From contig NZ_LR733520.1 of assembly GCF_902506145.1 (NCBI RefSeq), positions 1,967,476-2,031,475 on the forward strand: DNA of 64,000 bases. Direction: 5' to 3'. The translations under genes were made by a program, and so were the position numbers. Below, piece after piece: positions 40,856 through 49,836 of this stretch; within the stretch, counting starts at the first letter, position 1; each line of letters begins with the position of its first letter. This stretch comes from Burkholderia sp. 8Y (lineage in GTDB: Bacteria; Pseudomonadota; Gammaproteobacteria; Burkholderiales; Burkholderiaceae). The notes under the pieces are model-generated. The model made no database searches. It worked only from the letters and a program-made list of their open reading frames with translations, and had not been told where the DNA came from.

Positions 40856-41353
40856 ATGACGACGCTGACTCTCATCGTCGCCCGCGCACGCAATGGCGTG
40901 ATCGGACGCGATAACCAACTGCCGTGGCGCCTGCCCGAAGACCTCGCCTTTTTCAAACGCACGACGATGGGCGCGCCCATCATCATGGGACGGAAGACGC
41001 ACGAGTCGATCGGGCGGCCCTTGCCCGGGCGACGCAATATCGTCGTCACGCGCGACGCCTCGCGGCGCTTCGAAGGCTGCGACACGGTGACGAGCATCGA
41101 CGAAGCCCTCGCGCTCGCGACCGCTGACGGCGCGGCCGAAGCATTTCTGATCGGCGGCGCGCAGCTATACGGCGATGCGTTCGACCGCGCGCAGAAGCTG
41201 ATCGTCACGGAAATCGACGCCGATTTCGACGGCAACACGTGCTTTCCCGCGCCCGACGCGTCGCAGTGGCGTGAGGTGTCGCGCGAGCGGCATCGCGCGG
41301 CGGCGCCGAACGACTTCGAATTCGCGTTCGTCACTTACGAGCGGCAAGCGTAA
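40856..41353 (+). CDS. folA: Dihydrofolate reductase
   Basis: 165 residues starting MTTLTLIVARARNGVIGRDNQLPWRLPEDLAFFKRTTMG. The signature NQLPWRLPEDLAFFK contains the substrate-binding region with the conserved Trp and acidic residue. Later motifs are IIMGRKTHESIGRPLPGR and AFLIGGAQLYGDAF. It reduces dihydrofolate to tetrahydrofolate with NADPH, closing the cycle with ThyA, and is the target of trimethoprim. The ATG at 40856 gives the typical start; the open frame runs upstream to 40679 without conservation. A hairpin follows the stop. Confidence 0.97.
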   Translation: MTTLTLIVARARNGVIGRDNQLPWRLPEDLAFFKRTTMGAPIIMGRKTHESIGRPLPGRRNIVVTRDASRRFEGCDTVTSIDEALALATADGAAEAFLIGGAQLYGDAFDRAQKLIVTEIDADFDGNTCFPAPDASQWREVSRERHRAAAPNDFEFAFVTYERQA

Positions 41354-41370
41354 CGGCGACGATAAAGACG

Positions 41371-41405
41371 AAGGCCCCGGGCGATTGCACATCGTCCGGG
41401 GCCTT
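41371..41405. terminator. Terminator-like hairpin between folA and pmbA
   Basis: AGGCCCCGG and CCGGGGCCT pair, with an inner CGAT/ATCG extension across a TGCAC loop. T-rich sequence follows on both strands (TTTCG right, TTCGTCTTT left), so it can serve both convergent genes. Confidence 0.75.
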
Positions 41406-41429
41406 TCGCTGAGCACTGCGGGAAAGCGG

Positions 41430-42800
41430 TTACTGCCCCGCCACCGTCATCCGCTCGATCAGCACCGAACCGATTGCCTTGGTGCCGCGCACCACCGTAT
41501 CCGCGCCAACCGCCTCGATATGGCGGAACATCTCCTGAAGCGTGCTCGCGACGGTGATTTCCTCCACGGCGTGCTGAATCTGCCCGTTCTCGACCCAAAA
41601 GCCCGACGCGCCGCGCGAATAGTCGCCGGTCACGTAGTTCACGCCCTGCCCCATCAGTTCCGTCAGCAGCAGGCCCGTGCCGAGCTTCTTCAGCATGGCT
41701 TCGAAGTCGTCGCCGGGCTGCGTGTGCGTGCTCTTCATCGACAGATTGTGCGAGCCGCCGGCGTTGCCGGTCGTCTGCATGCCGAGCTTGCGCGCCGAAT
41801 ACGTCGACAGGAAATAGCCCTGCACGACACCGTCTTCGACGACGTTGCGCCGCTGCGTGCGTACGCCTTCTTCGTCGAACGGCGCGCTGCCCATGCCGCC
41901 CCGTACGTGCGGGTCTTCGACGATCTGAATGTGCGGCGCGAACACCGGCTTGCCGAGGCTGTCCACGAGGAACGTCGTCTTGCGATACAGCGCGCCGCCG
42001 CTCACGGCCTGCACGAACGCGCCGAGGATGCCGGCCGCGAGCGGCGCTTCGAACAGCACGCGGCACTTGCGCGTATCGAGGCTGCGGGCGTTCAGGCGCG
42101 CGAGCGCGCGCTGTGCGGCGTAGCGGCCGACCGCTTCGGGATCGGCCAGCTCGGAGGCGTCGCGTTTGGACGTGTACCAGTCGTCGCGCTGCATGTCGCG
42201 GCCGCTCGCCGCGATCGGCGCGCACGCGATGTAATGCCGCGAGTACGGATACCCCGCCATGAAGCCACGCGACGTCGCGAGCACGAATTGCGAATGCTGC
42301 GCGGAGACGCTCGCGCCTTCGGAATTCGTGATGCGCTTGTCGACCGCGAACGCGGCAGCCTCGGCGCGGCGCGCGATGTCGGCGGCCTCTTCGGCGTCGA
42401 TATCCCACGGGTGATAGAGATCGAGGTCCTGCGGCGACTGTTCGAGCAGTGCTTCCTCGGCGAGCCCGGCGGCGCTGTCTTCCGCCGTGAATCGCGCGAT
42501 GTTGTACGCCGCCGCGACGGTGTCGCGCAACGCCTCGCGCGTGAAGTCGGCGGTGCTCGCGTTGCCGCGCTTCTTGCCGATGAACACCGTGACGCCGACC
42601 ATCTTGTCGCGGTTGTGCTCGATCGTGTCCACTTCGCCGCGCCGCACGCTCACCGAGAGGCCGTCGCCCTCGGAGATTTCGGTGGCGGCATCGCTCGCGC
42701 CGAGTTCCTTCGCGTAGCGCAGGATGTCCGACGCGATCTCCTTCAATTCGTCTTGCGTGTGCGGGAAAAAGCGTTGCCTGACGTCGATGTCTGCTGCCAT
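41430..42800 (-). CDS. pmbA: Metalloprotease PmbA (TldE)
   Basis: 456 residues from MAADIDVRQRFFPHTQDELKEIASD at 42800; upstream in-frame codons have no support. It is clearly of the TldD/PmbA family: EISEGDGLSVSVRRGEVDTIEHNRDK, FIGKKRGNASTADF and a C-terminal GASGFWVENGQIQHAVEEITVAS segment that is near-diagnostic. PmbA (TldE) is the inactive partner of TldD; the pair processes peptides such as microcin B17 and the CcdA antitoxin. TldD is not in this window. It is divergent from yjgA. Confidence 0.95.
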   Translation of the reverse strand: MAADIDVRQRFFPHTQDELKEIASDILRYAKELGASDAATEISEGDGLSVSVRRGEVDTIEHNRDKMVGVTVFIGKKRGNASTADFTREALRDTVAAAYNIARFTAEDSAAGLAEEALLEQSPQDLDLYHPWDIDAEEAADIARRAEAAAFAVDKRITNSEGASVSAQHSQFVLATSRGFMAGYPYSRHYIACAPIAASGRDMQRDDWYTSKRDASELADPEAVGRYAAQRALARLNARSLDTRKCRVLFEAPLAAGILGAFVQAVSGGALYRKTTFLVDSLGKPVFAPHIQIVEDPHVRGGMGSAPFDEEGVRTQRRNVVEDGVVQGYFLSTYSARKLGMQTTGNAGGSHNLSMKSTHTQPGDDFEAMLKKLGTGLLLTELMGQGVNYVTGDYSRGASGFWVENGQIQHAVEEITVASTLQEMFRHIEAVGADTVVRGTKAIGSVLIERMTVAGQ

Positions 42801-42992
42801 GTGTCGTTGCCTTCGGGTTTGTTGACCGCGCAAGCGCCCGTCGCGCTGCGTGCCATGAATGTCGCGCCTGTCGTCGCGCCGGTTGGTGCCTCGAACGCGC
42901 GCCGACTCTTCACGCGATCATAGCAAGGACGGCGCGCCTTCACCGGCCGCCACCGCGTCGGCTCACGCGCGGGCGCAAGCTACAATGTCGCC

Positions 42993-43598
42993 ATGAACCG
43001 TAAAACCCGCATTCAACCGATGGAAGCCGATCGCGGCGACGCGCCCGATCAGGTCTACGACCGCCCGAGCAAATCGCAACTGAAGCGCGAAATGCACGCA
43101 CTGCAAGAGCTCGGCGAGGCGCTCGTCGCGCTGCCGAAGGATGCGCTCAAGCGCATGCCGATGCCCGAAGATCTCGACAGCGCCGTGCGCGAAGCGCGCC
43201 GCATCACGGACCACGAGGGCAAGCGCCGCCAGATGCAGTATGTCGGGCGCGTCATGCGCTCGCTCTCGGAAGGCGACATCGCCGCGCTGCGCACCGCGCT
43301 CGACACGCATCGCGGCGTGAACAAGGCGGAAACCGCGCGGCTGCACTGGATCGAACGCGCACGCGAACAGTTGCTCGCCGATGACGCCGCGCTCACCGAA
43401 TTCATTCGCCAGCATCCGGGCGTCGATCCGCAGGAAGGCCGCACGCTCATTCGCAATGCACGCAAGGAGCGGCAGCAGCAGAAGCCGCCGCGCTATTACC
43501 GCGAGCTGTTCCAGTGGATCAAGAACGCGGCGGGCGTGGAAGACGACGAAGACATCGACGAGCAGGAACACGACGAGGACGGACACGATGAAGCCTGA
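42993..43598 (+). CDS. yjgA: Ribosome biogenesis factor YjgA/DarP (DUF615)
   Basis: 201 residues with the DUF615 pattern SKSQLKREMHALQELGEALVALPKDALKRMPMPE, AVREARRITDHEGKRRQMQYVGRVMR and LLADDAALTEFIRQHPGVDPQ. YjgA (DarP) associates with 50S assembly intermediates. The C-terminal tail is very acidic (VEDDEDIDEQEHDEDGHDEA), longer than in E. coli. The -10 box TACAAT at 42981-42986 would start the mRNA at about the A of the ATG at 42993; an in-frame ATG at 43020 is the alternative. mog overlaps the end. Confidence 0.94.
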   Translation: MNRKTRIQPMEADRGDAPDQVYDRPSKSQLKREMHALQELGEALVALPKDALKRMPMPEDLDSAVREARRITDHEGKRRQMQYVGRVMRSLSEGDIAALRTALDTHRGVNKAETARLHWIERAREQLLADDAALTEFIRQHPGVDPQEGRTLIRNARKERQQQKPPRYYRELFQWIKNAAGVEDDEDIDEQEHDEDGHDEA

Positions 43599-44208
43599 GC
43601 GCAGCCATCCGGACGAGTTGATCGTGGGACTCGTGTCGATCAGCGATCGCGCGTCGCAAGGCGTGTACGAGGACAAGGGCTTGCCCGCGCTGCAAGCGTG
43701 GCTCGGCGGCGCGATGGCGTCGCCGTGGCGCGCACAAACGCGGCTGATTCAGGACGATGCCGCCACCATTTCGGCGACGCTTATCGAACTCGTCGATACG
43801 CTCGGCTGCGATCTCGTGTTGACCACCGGCGGCACCGGCCCCGCCCGCCGCGACGTGACACCCGAAGCGACGCTCGCCGTCGCCACGAAGCCCATGCCCG
43901 GTTTCGGCGAGCAGATGCGCCAGATCAGCCTCAACTTCGTGCCGACCGCCATTCTTTCGCGGCAAGTCGCCGTGATTCGCGAGACCGCCGATCACGCCGC
44001 GCTCATCATCAACCTGCCGGGCCAGCCGAAGTCGATCCGCGAGACGCTTGAAGGCGTGAAGGACGCGGACGGCAAGACGACGGTGCCGGGCATCTTCGCG
44101 GCAGTTCCGTATTGCATCGACCTGATCGGCGGGCCGTATATCGACACGCAGCCGGAAGTGGTCGCCGCGTTCCGTCCCAAGAGCGCGATCCGGCCGCCGA
44201 AGGTTTAA
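43588..44208 (+). CDS. mog: Molybdopterin adenylyltransferase
   Basis: 206 residues starting MKPERSHPDELIVGLVSISDRASQGVYEDKG. The MogA/MoaB-domain signatures are LVLTTGGTGPARRDVTPEATLAV and LINLPGQPKSIRETLEGV. Mog adenylylates molybdopterin, making the substrate for MoeA (10706-12022), so the window holds two separated parts of the cofactor pathway. The start lies inside the last codons of yjgA (11-bp overlap), implying co-expression. Its stop overlaps that of the convergent orn gene by 4 bp. Confidence 0.96.
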   Translation: MKPERSHPDELIVGLVSISDRASQGVYEDKGLPALQAWLGGAMASPWRAQTRLIQDDAATISATLIELVDTLGCDLVLTTGGTGPARRDVTPEATLAVATKPMPGFGEQMRQISLNFVPTAILSRQVAVIRETADHAALIINLPGQPKSIRETLEGVKDADGKTTVPGIFAAVPYCIDLIGGPYIDTQPEVVAAFRPKSAIRPPKV

Positions 44209-44825
44209 GCCGCGCTGCTTCCTGCCGACGGAATCAGGAAGTGCTCGCGGTAGTACTTCAGCTCGTCGATGGATTCGTGGATGTCGGCGAGCGCGGTGTG
44301 CATCGCCCGCTTCTGAAAGCCCTTGTAGATGGCGGGCTGCCAGCGGCGGCACAACTCCTTCAGCGTGCTGACGTCGAGATTGCGGTAATGGAAGAACGTC
44401 TCCAGTTCCGGCATCCAGCGCGCCATGAACCGGCGGTCCTGACAGATGGAATTGCCGCACATCGGCGACTTGCCGGGCGGCACGTACTGGCCGAGAAAGT
44501 CGCGAATCTGCCGGGTGGCTTCGGCTTCATCCACCGTTGACGCCTTCACGCGCTCGGTCAGCCCCGAGCGGCCGTGCGTGTTGCGGTTCCACTCGTCCAT
44601 GCGTCCGAGCGCCTCCTCCGTCTGGTGGATGGCGAGCACAGGCCCTTCCACCATCTTGTCGAGCGTCGAGTTCGTCACGACCACCGCGATTTCGATGATG
44701 CGGTCGTTGTCCGGGTCGAGGCCGGTCATTTCCATGTCGAGCCAGACGAGGTTCATGTCGCTGCGCGCGAGTACGGATTCGGAGGCGAGGTCAGAGCTTG
44801 CGGGACGATCGGAAGTGTCGGTCAT
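44205..44825 (-). CDS. orn: Oligoribonuclease
   Basis: 206 residues starting MTDTSDRPASSDLASE at 44825, then the conserved core MNLVWLDMEMTGLDPDNDRIIEIAVVVT. This is a DEDD exonuclease with motif I (DMEMTGL), a second Asp region (CGNSICQDRRFMARWMP) and motif III (HTALADIHESIDELKYY). It degrades 2-5-nt RNA fragments and pGpG, so it links RNA decay with c-di-GMP turnover. The 24 N-terminal residues before MNLVW are variable, and a start at that Met is possible. Divergent from the M48 protease. Confidence 0.96.
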   Translation of the reverse strand: MTDTSDRPASSDLASESVLARSDMNLVWLDMEMTGLDPDNDRIIEIAVVVTNSTLDKMVEGPVLAIHQTEEALGRMDEWNRNTHGRSGLTERVKASTVDEAEATRQIRDFLGQYVPPGKSPMCGNSICQDRRFMARWMPELETFFHYRNLDVSTLKELCRRWQPAIYKGFQKRAMHTALADIHESIDELKYYREHFLIPSAGSSAA

Positions 44826-44943
44826 GAATGCTGCCTGAGAAGAGAATGAGGCGCGGGCCGAAGCCATCGACGGTGGCATGATGTGACAACGGTGACACAG
44901 CCAAGAACCTATAATTCTCGCATAGTTCAATCGGAATGCCCGG

Positions 44944-46212
44944 ATGACCCACCTCTCGCTCGCTTTCTCGGCCGTCTTCGTCGTTGCGCTCGCCGCGATG
45001 GTGTCGACCAAGCTCTGGCTGGCCTCGCGCCAGATCCGCCACGTCGCCGCCTACCGTGACGACGTGCCGCCGCAGTTCACCGGCACCATCCCGCTCGCGG
45101 CGCATCAGCGGGCCGCGGACTACACGATCGAGCGCACGCGCCTCACGATGATCGAAGTCGTGACGAGCGCCGTCGTGCTGATCGCGCTGACGCTGCTCGG
45201 CGGCGTGCAGGCGCTCGACAACGCCATCTCCGGCTCGCTCGGGCGCGGCTATCTCGGGCAGATTGCGCTGGTGGCGTCGGTCGTCGCCATCACGAGCCTG
45301 ATCGACTTGCCGTTCGACTACATTCGCCACTTCGTCGTGGAAGAGAAATTTGGCTTCAACCGCATGTCGAAGAAGCTCTTTTTCGTCGACCTGGTGAAGG
45401 GCACGCTGCTGGGCGTCGTGATCGGCGCGCCGCTTCTCTTGCTGACGCTGTGGCTCATGGATCGCGCGGGCGCTTTCTGGTGGCTGTGGACGTGGATGGT
45501 CTGGGTCGCGTTTCAATTGCTTGCCATGGTCATCTACCCGACGTTCATCGCGCCGCTCTTCAACAAGTTCGAGCCGCTCAAAGACGAGGCGCTGCGTGAG
45601 CGCATCGAAAACCTGATGTCGCGCACGGGCTTCGCCGCCAAGGGTCTTTTCGTGATGGACGGCAGCCGCCGGTCCGCGCACGGCAACGCCTATTTCACGG
45701 GCTTCGGCGCGGCCAAGCGCATCGTCTTCTTCGACACCCTGCTCGCGCGGCTGTCCGGCAGCGAAATCGAAGCGGTGCTCGCGCATGAACTCGGCCACTT
45801 CAAGCGCCGCCATGTGCTCAAGCTGATGATCGTGATGTTCGTCATCAGCCTCGCGATGCTCGCCCTGCTCGGCTGGCTCGTGCAGACGGTGTGGTTTTAC
45901 GAAGGTCTGGGCGTGCGGCCGTCGCTCGTCGGCGGCAACAACGGGCTCGCGCTCGTGCTGTTCATGCTCGTGCTGCCCGTGTTCATGTTCTTCGTGACGC
46001 CGCTTGGCAGCCTGACATCGCGCAAGAACGAGTTCGAGGCGGACGCTTTCGCCGCGAGCCAGACCGACCCGAAGGATCTCGTCAACGCGCTCGTGAAGCT
46101 GTACGAGGACAACGCCTCGACGCTCACGCCCGATCCGCTCTATACCGCGTTCTATTACTCGCATCCACCCGCCTCGCAACGCATCGACCGTTTGATGCAA
46201 CACGCCGCATGA
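44944..46212 (+). CDS. M48 family zinc metallopeptidase (CAAX protease/Ste24-like)
   Basis: 422 residues with seven or so transmembrane spans and the zinc-binding HExxH motif VLAHELGHFKRRH near residue 281. A distal Glu in SRKNEFEADAFAA completes the site. The N-terminal LSLAFSAVFVVALAAMVSTKLWLASRQ and the FDYIRHFVVEEKFGFN segment match Ste24-type M48 proteases of the inner membrane. The physiological substrate in bacteria is unknown. A TATAAT -10 box (44910-44915) lies upstream. Its stop overlaps rsgA by 4 bp. Confidence 0.94.
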   Translation: MTHLSLAFSAVFVVALAAMVSTKLWLASRQIRHVAAYRDDVPPQFTGTIPLAAHQRAADYTIERTRLTMIEVVTSAVVLIALTLLGGVQALDNAISGSLGRGYLGQIALVASVVAITSLIDLPFDYIRHFVVEEKFGFNRMSKKLFFVDLVKGTLLGVVIGAPLLLLTLWLMDRAGAFWWLWTWMVWVAFQLLAMVIYPTFIAPLFNKFEPLKDEALRERIENLMSRTGFAAKGLFVMDGSRRSAHGNAYFTGFGAAKRIVFFDTLLARLSGSEIEAVLAHELGHFKRRHVLKLMIVMFVISLAMLALLGWLVQTVWFYEGLGVRPSLVGGNNGLALVLFMLVLPVFMFFVTPLGSLTSRKNEFEADAFAASQTDPKDLVNALVKLYEDNASTLTPDPLYTAFYYSHPPASQRIDRLMQHAA

Positions 46213-47144
46213 CGACGCGCGCCACGCGCAAGAGCGGCGCGTCGTCTGCCGCACGCCTCACGGGGACGGTGATCGCCGCGCACGGCCGGCACTATCTCGT
46301 CACGCCCGAGGACGGCGGCGCGATGCTCCAATGCTTTCCACGCGGGAAGAAGAGCGACGTGGCAGTCGGCGACCGCGTGATGTACGAGCAGTCTTCGGCG
46401 GATCAGGGCGTGATCGTCGAGATCGGCGAGCGGCGCAATCTGCTGTATCGCTCCGATCAGTTCAAGTCGAAGCTCTTCGCGGCGAATCTGGATCAATTGC
46501 TGATCGTGCTTGCCACCGAGCCGCATTTCAGCGAAGACCTGCTCGGGCGCGCGCTCATCGCGGCCGAAGCGCACGAACTCGATGCGCTCATCGTGCTCAA
46601 CAAGACGGACGTGACGGACGCGCTGCCGCTCGCGCGCGAACGGCTCGCGCCGTATCGGGCGCTGGGTTACACGGTGATCGAACTATCGGCGAAGGCGCGG
46701 CCGGGCGAGGTGCATCCTCAACTGGACGCACATCTCCGGAATCGCGCGACGATCCTGCTCGGGCAATCCGGCATGGGCAAATCGACGCTCGTGAATCTGC
46801 TCGTGCCGGATGCGGACGCCGCCACGCGCGAAATATCGTCGGCGCTCAATAGCGGCCGTCACACCACGACGTTCACGCGGCTCTACGCGCTGCCGGGCGG
46901 CGGCTCGCTGATCGATTCGCCGGGGTTTCAGGAATTCGGCCTGCATCACTTGTCGGAAGGCCAGCTCGAGCGCGCGTTCGCTGACTTTCGCCCCTATCTC
47001 GGCCACTGCCGCTTCTACAACTGCCATCACCTGCAAGAGCCGGGGTGCGCGGTGCTCGAAGCCGTCGAGGCCGGCAAGATTCGCCCCGAGCGGCACGCGC
47101 TTTACGCACAGCTCGTCCACGAAGCCAGCCAGATCGTGCGATGA
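46209..47144 (+). CDS. rsgA: Small ribosomal subunit biogenesis GTPase RsgA
   Basis: 311 residues with an N-terminal OB-fold, then the circularly permuted GTPase order: G4 NKTD (LIVLNKTDVT), G5-like ELSAKARPG, G1 GQSGMGKSTLVNLL, G2/G3 HTTTFTRLYALPGGGSLIDSPGF. A C-terminal zinc knuckle CRFYNCHHLQEPGCAV follows. RsgA matures the 30S subunit. The ATG at 46209 overlaps the protease stop; the frame extends further upstream only by chance. The next gene overlaps its end by 4 bp. Confidence 0.96.
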   Translation: MTTRATRKSGASSAARLTGTVIAAHGRHYLVTPEDGGAMLQCFPRGKKSDVAVGDRVMYEQSSADQGVIVEIGERRNLLYRSDQFKSKLFAANLDQLLIVLATEPHFSEDLLGRALIAAEAHELDALIVLNKTDVTDALPLARERLAPYRALGYTVIELSAKARPGEVHPQLDAHLRNRATILLGQSGMGKSTLVNLLVPDADAATREISSALNSGRHTTTFTRLYALPGGGSLIDSPGFQEFGLHHLSEGQLERAFADFRPYLGHCRFYNCHHLQEPGCAVLEAVEAGKIRPERHALYAQLVHEASQIVR

Positions 47145-47464
47145 AACGGCTCACGTGGGCGCCCAACCTGATCACGGCACAACATTGGGTCAATGTGCTG
47201 GCGATTGCGGGCGTGCCGTGTGAGCTGCACAACCGTTATCTCAACGGCGCATTGGGCGAGATTCCGGCGGATCAGTGCGCGCCTGAGATCTGGATCGTCG
47301 ACGATCGGGACGAAGCATTGGCGCGCCGTCTATTGGAGCGGGCGCAAAAAGGCCCGGACGCGAACGCCCGGCCCTGGTTCTGCAAGCATTGCGGCGAACG
47401 GCTGGAGCCGCAATTCACCGTCTGCTGGCAATGTCAGACGGAGCGCGATCCGCTCGACGACTGA
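47141..47464 (+). CDS. DUF2007 domain protein with zinc ribbon
   Basis: 107 residues starting MKRLTWAPNLITAQHWVNVLAIAGVPCELHNRYLNGALGEIPADQC, the DUF2007 (putative signal-transducing) fold. It continues with a linker and two CxxC pairs, FCKHCGERLEP and VCWQCQTERDP, a probable zinc ribbon. It overlaps rsgA by 4 bp, so it is the third gene of the operon M48-rsgA-DUF2007. It may accompany ribosome or RNA work through context, but no function is known. It is convergent with the CobD-like gene, 3 bp apart. Confidence 0.88.
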   Translation: MKRLTWAPNLITAQHWVNVLAIAGVPCELHNRYLNGALGEIPADQCAPEIWIVDDRDEALARRLLERAQKGPDANARPWFCKHCGERLEPQFTVCWQCQTERDPLDD

Positions 47465-47467
47465 CGC

Positions 47468-48406
47468 TCAGGCGAGCCATACGGCGATGGTGAGCATGAG
47501 CAAGAGCAGCATCCACAAGATGACGGCGCGCCACACGAGGCCGACCGCCGATTGCAGCGTGCGCGGCGTGCAGTCGTCGCCGACCGGAAGCGGGCTCGCG
47601 TCGCCGACGGCGAGTGCTTCCACGCTCAACGGCTCGGCCAGCGGCCCCGCGAGACGCGCGCCCAGTGCGCCGCTGCCCGCAGCGAGCAGCACGCCGTCGT
47701 TCGCGTCCGGCCACTGGCGCGCGTGGTTGCGCCACGCGTAGATGGCGTCCTCGAAATTGCCGACGATCGCGAAGCCCATGGCCGTCAGTCGCGTCGGAAT
47801 CCAGTCGATCACGAAAAACGCGCGCTGCGCGAACGACGAGAACTCCGCGGTGCGCTCGGGGCTCGGCACGGCCCACGCACGCGCCAGATATTCGGCGATG
47901 CGATAGAACACCGCGCCCGCCGGACCGATCGGAATGAGGAACCAGAAGAACACGCCGAACACGTGCCGATGCGACGCGACCACCGCGTGAACCAGCGTGT
48001 GCCGCACGATCTCGCTCACGGGCATATCGACGGTATCGAGGCCCGTCCACTCAGTCAGCACTTCGCGCGCGCGCGGCACGTCGTCGTTATTTAGCGCGAG
48101 GTGGATGTCGGTGAAATAGTGGCTGAACTGGCGAAAGCCGAGCGTGAAGTACACGATCACGACATTCCACAAAAACGCCAGAACGAAGTTGATCCGGTAC
48201 AGCACGTAGTAGACGAGGCCCACCGCGAGCGTCCACGGCAAAACGACCACGAGCCACGCGACAATGCCGTGCTTCGGCTTGCCGGCGTCGAAGCCATTCG
48301 CGGTGGATTCCGCATGATAGTGAAGCAACGCCGAAACAGGATTGTGCGGCGAGAGGGCACGCACTTGCTCGATGATGAGAGCCAGCAATACGGAGAAAAA
48401 AGTCAT
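47468..48406 (-). CDS. CobD/CbiB-family membrane protein
   Basis: 312 residues beginning MTFFSVLLALIIEQVRALSPHNPVS, with four or five transmembrane spans. The family-type segments are VLYRINFVLAFLWNVVIVYFTLGFRQFSHYFTDI, FFWFLIPIGPAGAVFYRIAEYLA and DWIPTRLTAMGFAIVGNFEDAI. CobD/CbiB makes adenosylcobinamide, but no other cobalamin gene is near. The related AmpE branch is membrane signalling, so the cobalamin role is not assured. Convergent with the DUF2007 gene. Confidence 0.88.
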   Translation of the reverse strand: MTFFSVLLALIIEQVRALSPHNPVSALLHYHAESTANGFDAGKPKHGIVAWLVVVLPWTLAVGLVYYVLYRINFVLAFLWNVVIVYFTLGFRQFSHYFTDIHLALNNDDVPRAREVLTEWTGLDTVDMPVSEIVRHTLVHAVVASHRHVFGVFFWFLIPIGPAGAVFYRIAEYLARAWAVPSPERTAEFSSFAQRAFFVIDWIPTRLTAMGFAIVGNFEDAIYAWRNHARQWPDANDGVLLAAGSGALGARLAGPLAEPLSVEALAVGDASPLPVGDDCTPRTLQSAVGLVWRAVILWMLLLLMLTIAVWLA

Positions 48407-48508
48407 GCGAAGCGCCGAAACAGTCGGTTGATTCGAGTTTCGCGTAACGATAGCACAGCGCCTTGTGCGTTTTGTACGATCGGTCGCGGCGTGCGTCGCG
48501 AGCCGTGG

Positions 48509-49213
48509 CTATCGGGCAGCGAGAAAGCGATAGAAGTTGCGCAACATGCCGGCCGTTGCGCCCCAGATGAAATACGGGGCTTTGCCTTCGCAGGGCGTGT
48601 ACGGCATCGCGAAAAAACGACGCTCTCCGCCCTCCCAGCGAAACACGCGCACTTCGTGATTCGCCGGATTCATGAGCCACGCGAGCGGCACCTCGAAGAT
48701 ATCGGCGACTTCGCTCGTGTCGGCTTGCAGCGTGAACGGCGGATAGACGAGCGCGACAACCGGCGTCACGCGAAAACCCGTCCCGGTCAGATAGTCAGGC
48801 ATCGCGCCGATGACTTCGCAATGCTCCGCTCCGAGCCCGACTTCCTCACGCGCTTCGCGCAGCGCGGTGGCGGCGGCATCGGCGTCTTCGGGCTCGCGGC
48901 GTCCGCCCGGGAAACTGATCTGGCCGGCGTGGTCGGAGAGATGATCGGCGCGCTGCGTCAGCAGCACGGTAAGACCGCCCTCGCGCAAGACGAGCGGCAC
49001 GAGCACGGAAGCGACACGCGGATCACCGCCGATCGCCTTGATGCGCTGCTCAGGCGGCTCCTGCGTCCAGTCGAGTTCTTTCGCGAAGCGCGCGCGCAGG
49101 CCGTCCGGCGTGAGGCGCTCGGGCGGAATGGGCGGCATGGCTTCGCCCGTCGAAACGACGGGCATCTGTTCGGGTTCGAGAATGCGCGGAGTCGATGTCT
49201 TGCCAGTGGACAC
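48509..49213 (-). CDS. NUDIX CoA pyrophosphatase
   Basis: 234 residues with the UPF0035 signature LTQRADHLSDHAGQISFPGG directly joined to the NUDIX box GGRREPEDADAAATALREAREEVGLG. This combination defines the CoA pyrophosphatase (NudL-like) subfamily that cleaves CoA to 3'-phospho-ADP and phosphopantetheine. The first 50 residues are variable. It is downstream of rplS on the same strand across a terminator hairpin, so it is probably transcribed separately. Confidence 0.9.
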   Translation of the reverse strand: MSTGKTSTPRILEPEQMPVVSTGEAMPPIPPERLTPDGLRARFAKELDWTQEPPEQRIKAIGGDPRVASVLVPLVLREGGLTVLLTQRADHLSDHAGQISFPGGRREPEDADAAATALREAREEVGLGAEHCEVIGAMPDYLTGTGFRVTPVVALVYPPFTLQADTSEVADIFEVPLAWLMNPANHEVRVFRWEGGERRFFAMPYTPCEGKAPYFIWGATAGMLRNFYRFLAAR

Positions 49214-49252
49214 GGTCTCAAGCCTGAATGTGGAAGATACGATTTGAACACA

Positions 49253-49286
49253 CCAAAGAAAAAAGCACCCGCGAGGGGTGCTTTTT
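49253..49286 (-). terminator. Terminator of the rpsP-rimM-trmD-rplS operon
   Basis: Minus-strand stem AAAAAGCACCC / GGGTGCTTTTT with a small loop, followed by further T residues (TTTTTTCTTTGG). Symmetric, so it also has a T-run on the plus strand. It lies 26 bp after the rplS stop. Confidence 0.88.
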
Positions 49287-49311
49287 CCGGTGCGACTGCG
49301 CAGCTGAGAGC

Positions 49312-49701
49312 TTACTCGGCGGCGGTAGCGGCACGGTCCTTCGAGACCAGCTTTTCCTTGATTCGAGCCGACTTGCCCGAACGCTCGCGCAGGTAGTACA
49401 GCTTCGCGCGACGAACGTCACCGCGACGCTTCACGACGATGCTCGCGAGCAGCGGCGAGTAGGTCTGGAACGTACGCTCGACGCCTTCGCCCGACGAAAT
49501 CTTGCGGACGATGAAGTTCGAGTTCAGGCCACGATTGCGCTTTGCGATCACGACGCCTTCGTAAGCCTGCACGCGCTTGCGCGTACCTTCGACGACGTTC
49601 ACGTTGACGACGACCGTGTCGCCCGGACCGAAGTCGGGGATGGCCTTCTCGCCCAGCACGCGCGCGATCTCTTCCTTCTCGAGTTGTTCAATCAGATTCA
49701 T
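49312..49701 (-). CDS. rplS: 50S ribosomal protein L19
   Basis: 129 residues beginning MNLIEQLEKEEIARVL with the bL19 signature FGPGDTVVVNVNVVEGTRKRVQAYEGVVIAKRNRG and IVVKRRGDVRRAKLYYLRER. It sits at the 30S-50S interface of the ribosome. Last gene of the conserved rpsP-rimM-trmD-rplS operon; GGAGTC precedes the ATG. The tail KDRAATAAE is a few residues longer than in E. coli. Confidence 0.98.
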   Translation of the reverse strand: MNLIEQLEKEEIARVLGEKAIPDFGPGDTVVVNVNVVEGTRKRVQAYEGVVIAKRNRGLNSNFIVRKISSGEGVERTFQTYSPLLASIVVKRRGDVRRAKLYYLRERSGKSARIKEKLVSKDRAATAAE

Positions 49702-49836
49702 TACTGACTCCTTGTGCCATCTTGCCGGAGTTGTGTGCCTCGACTTCTCGTGATGAGGCCCCGGTAGAGGATGGGTTCACTTCCGGCGCCGATGTAACTC
49801 AGCGCCCCCTTTTCGTCCCGCTCGTCGCTCGAAACC

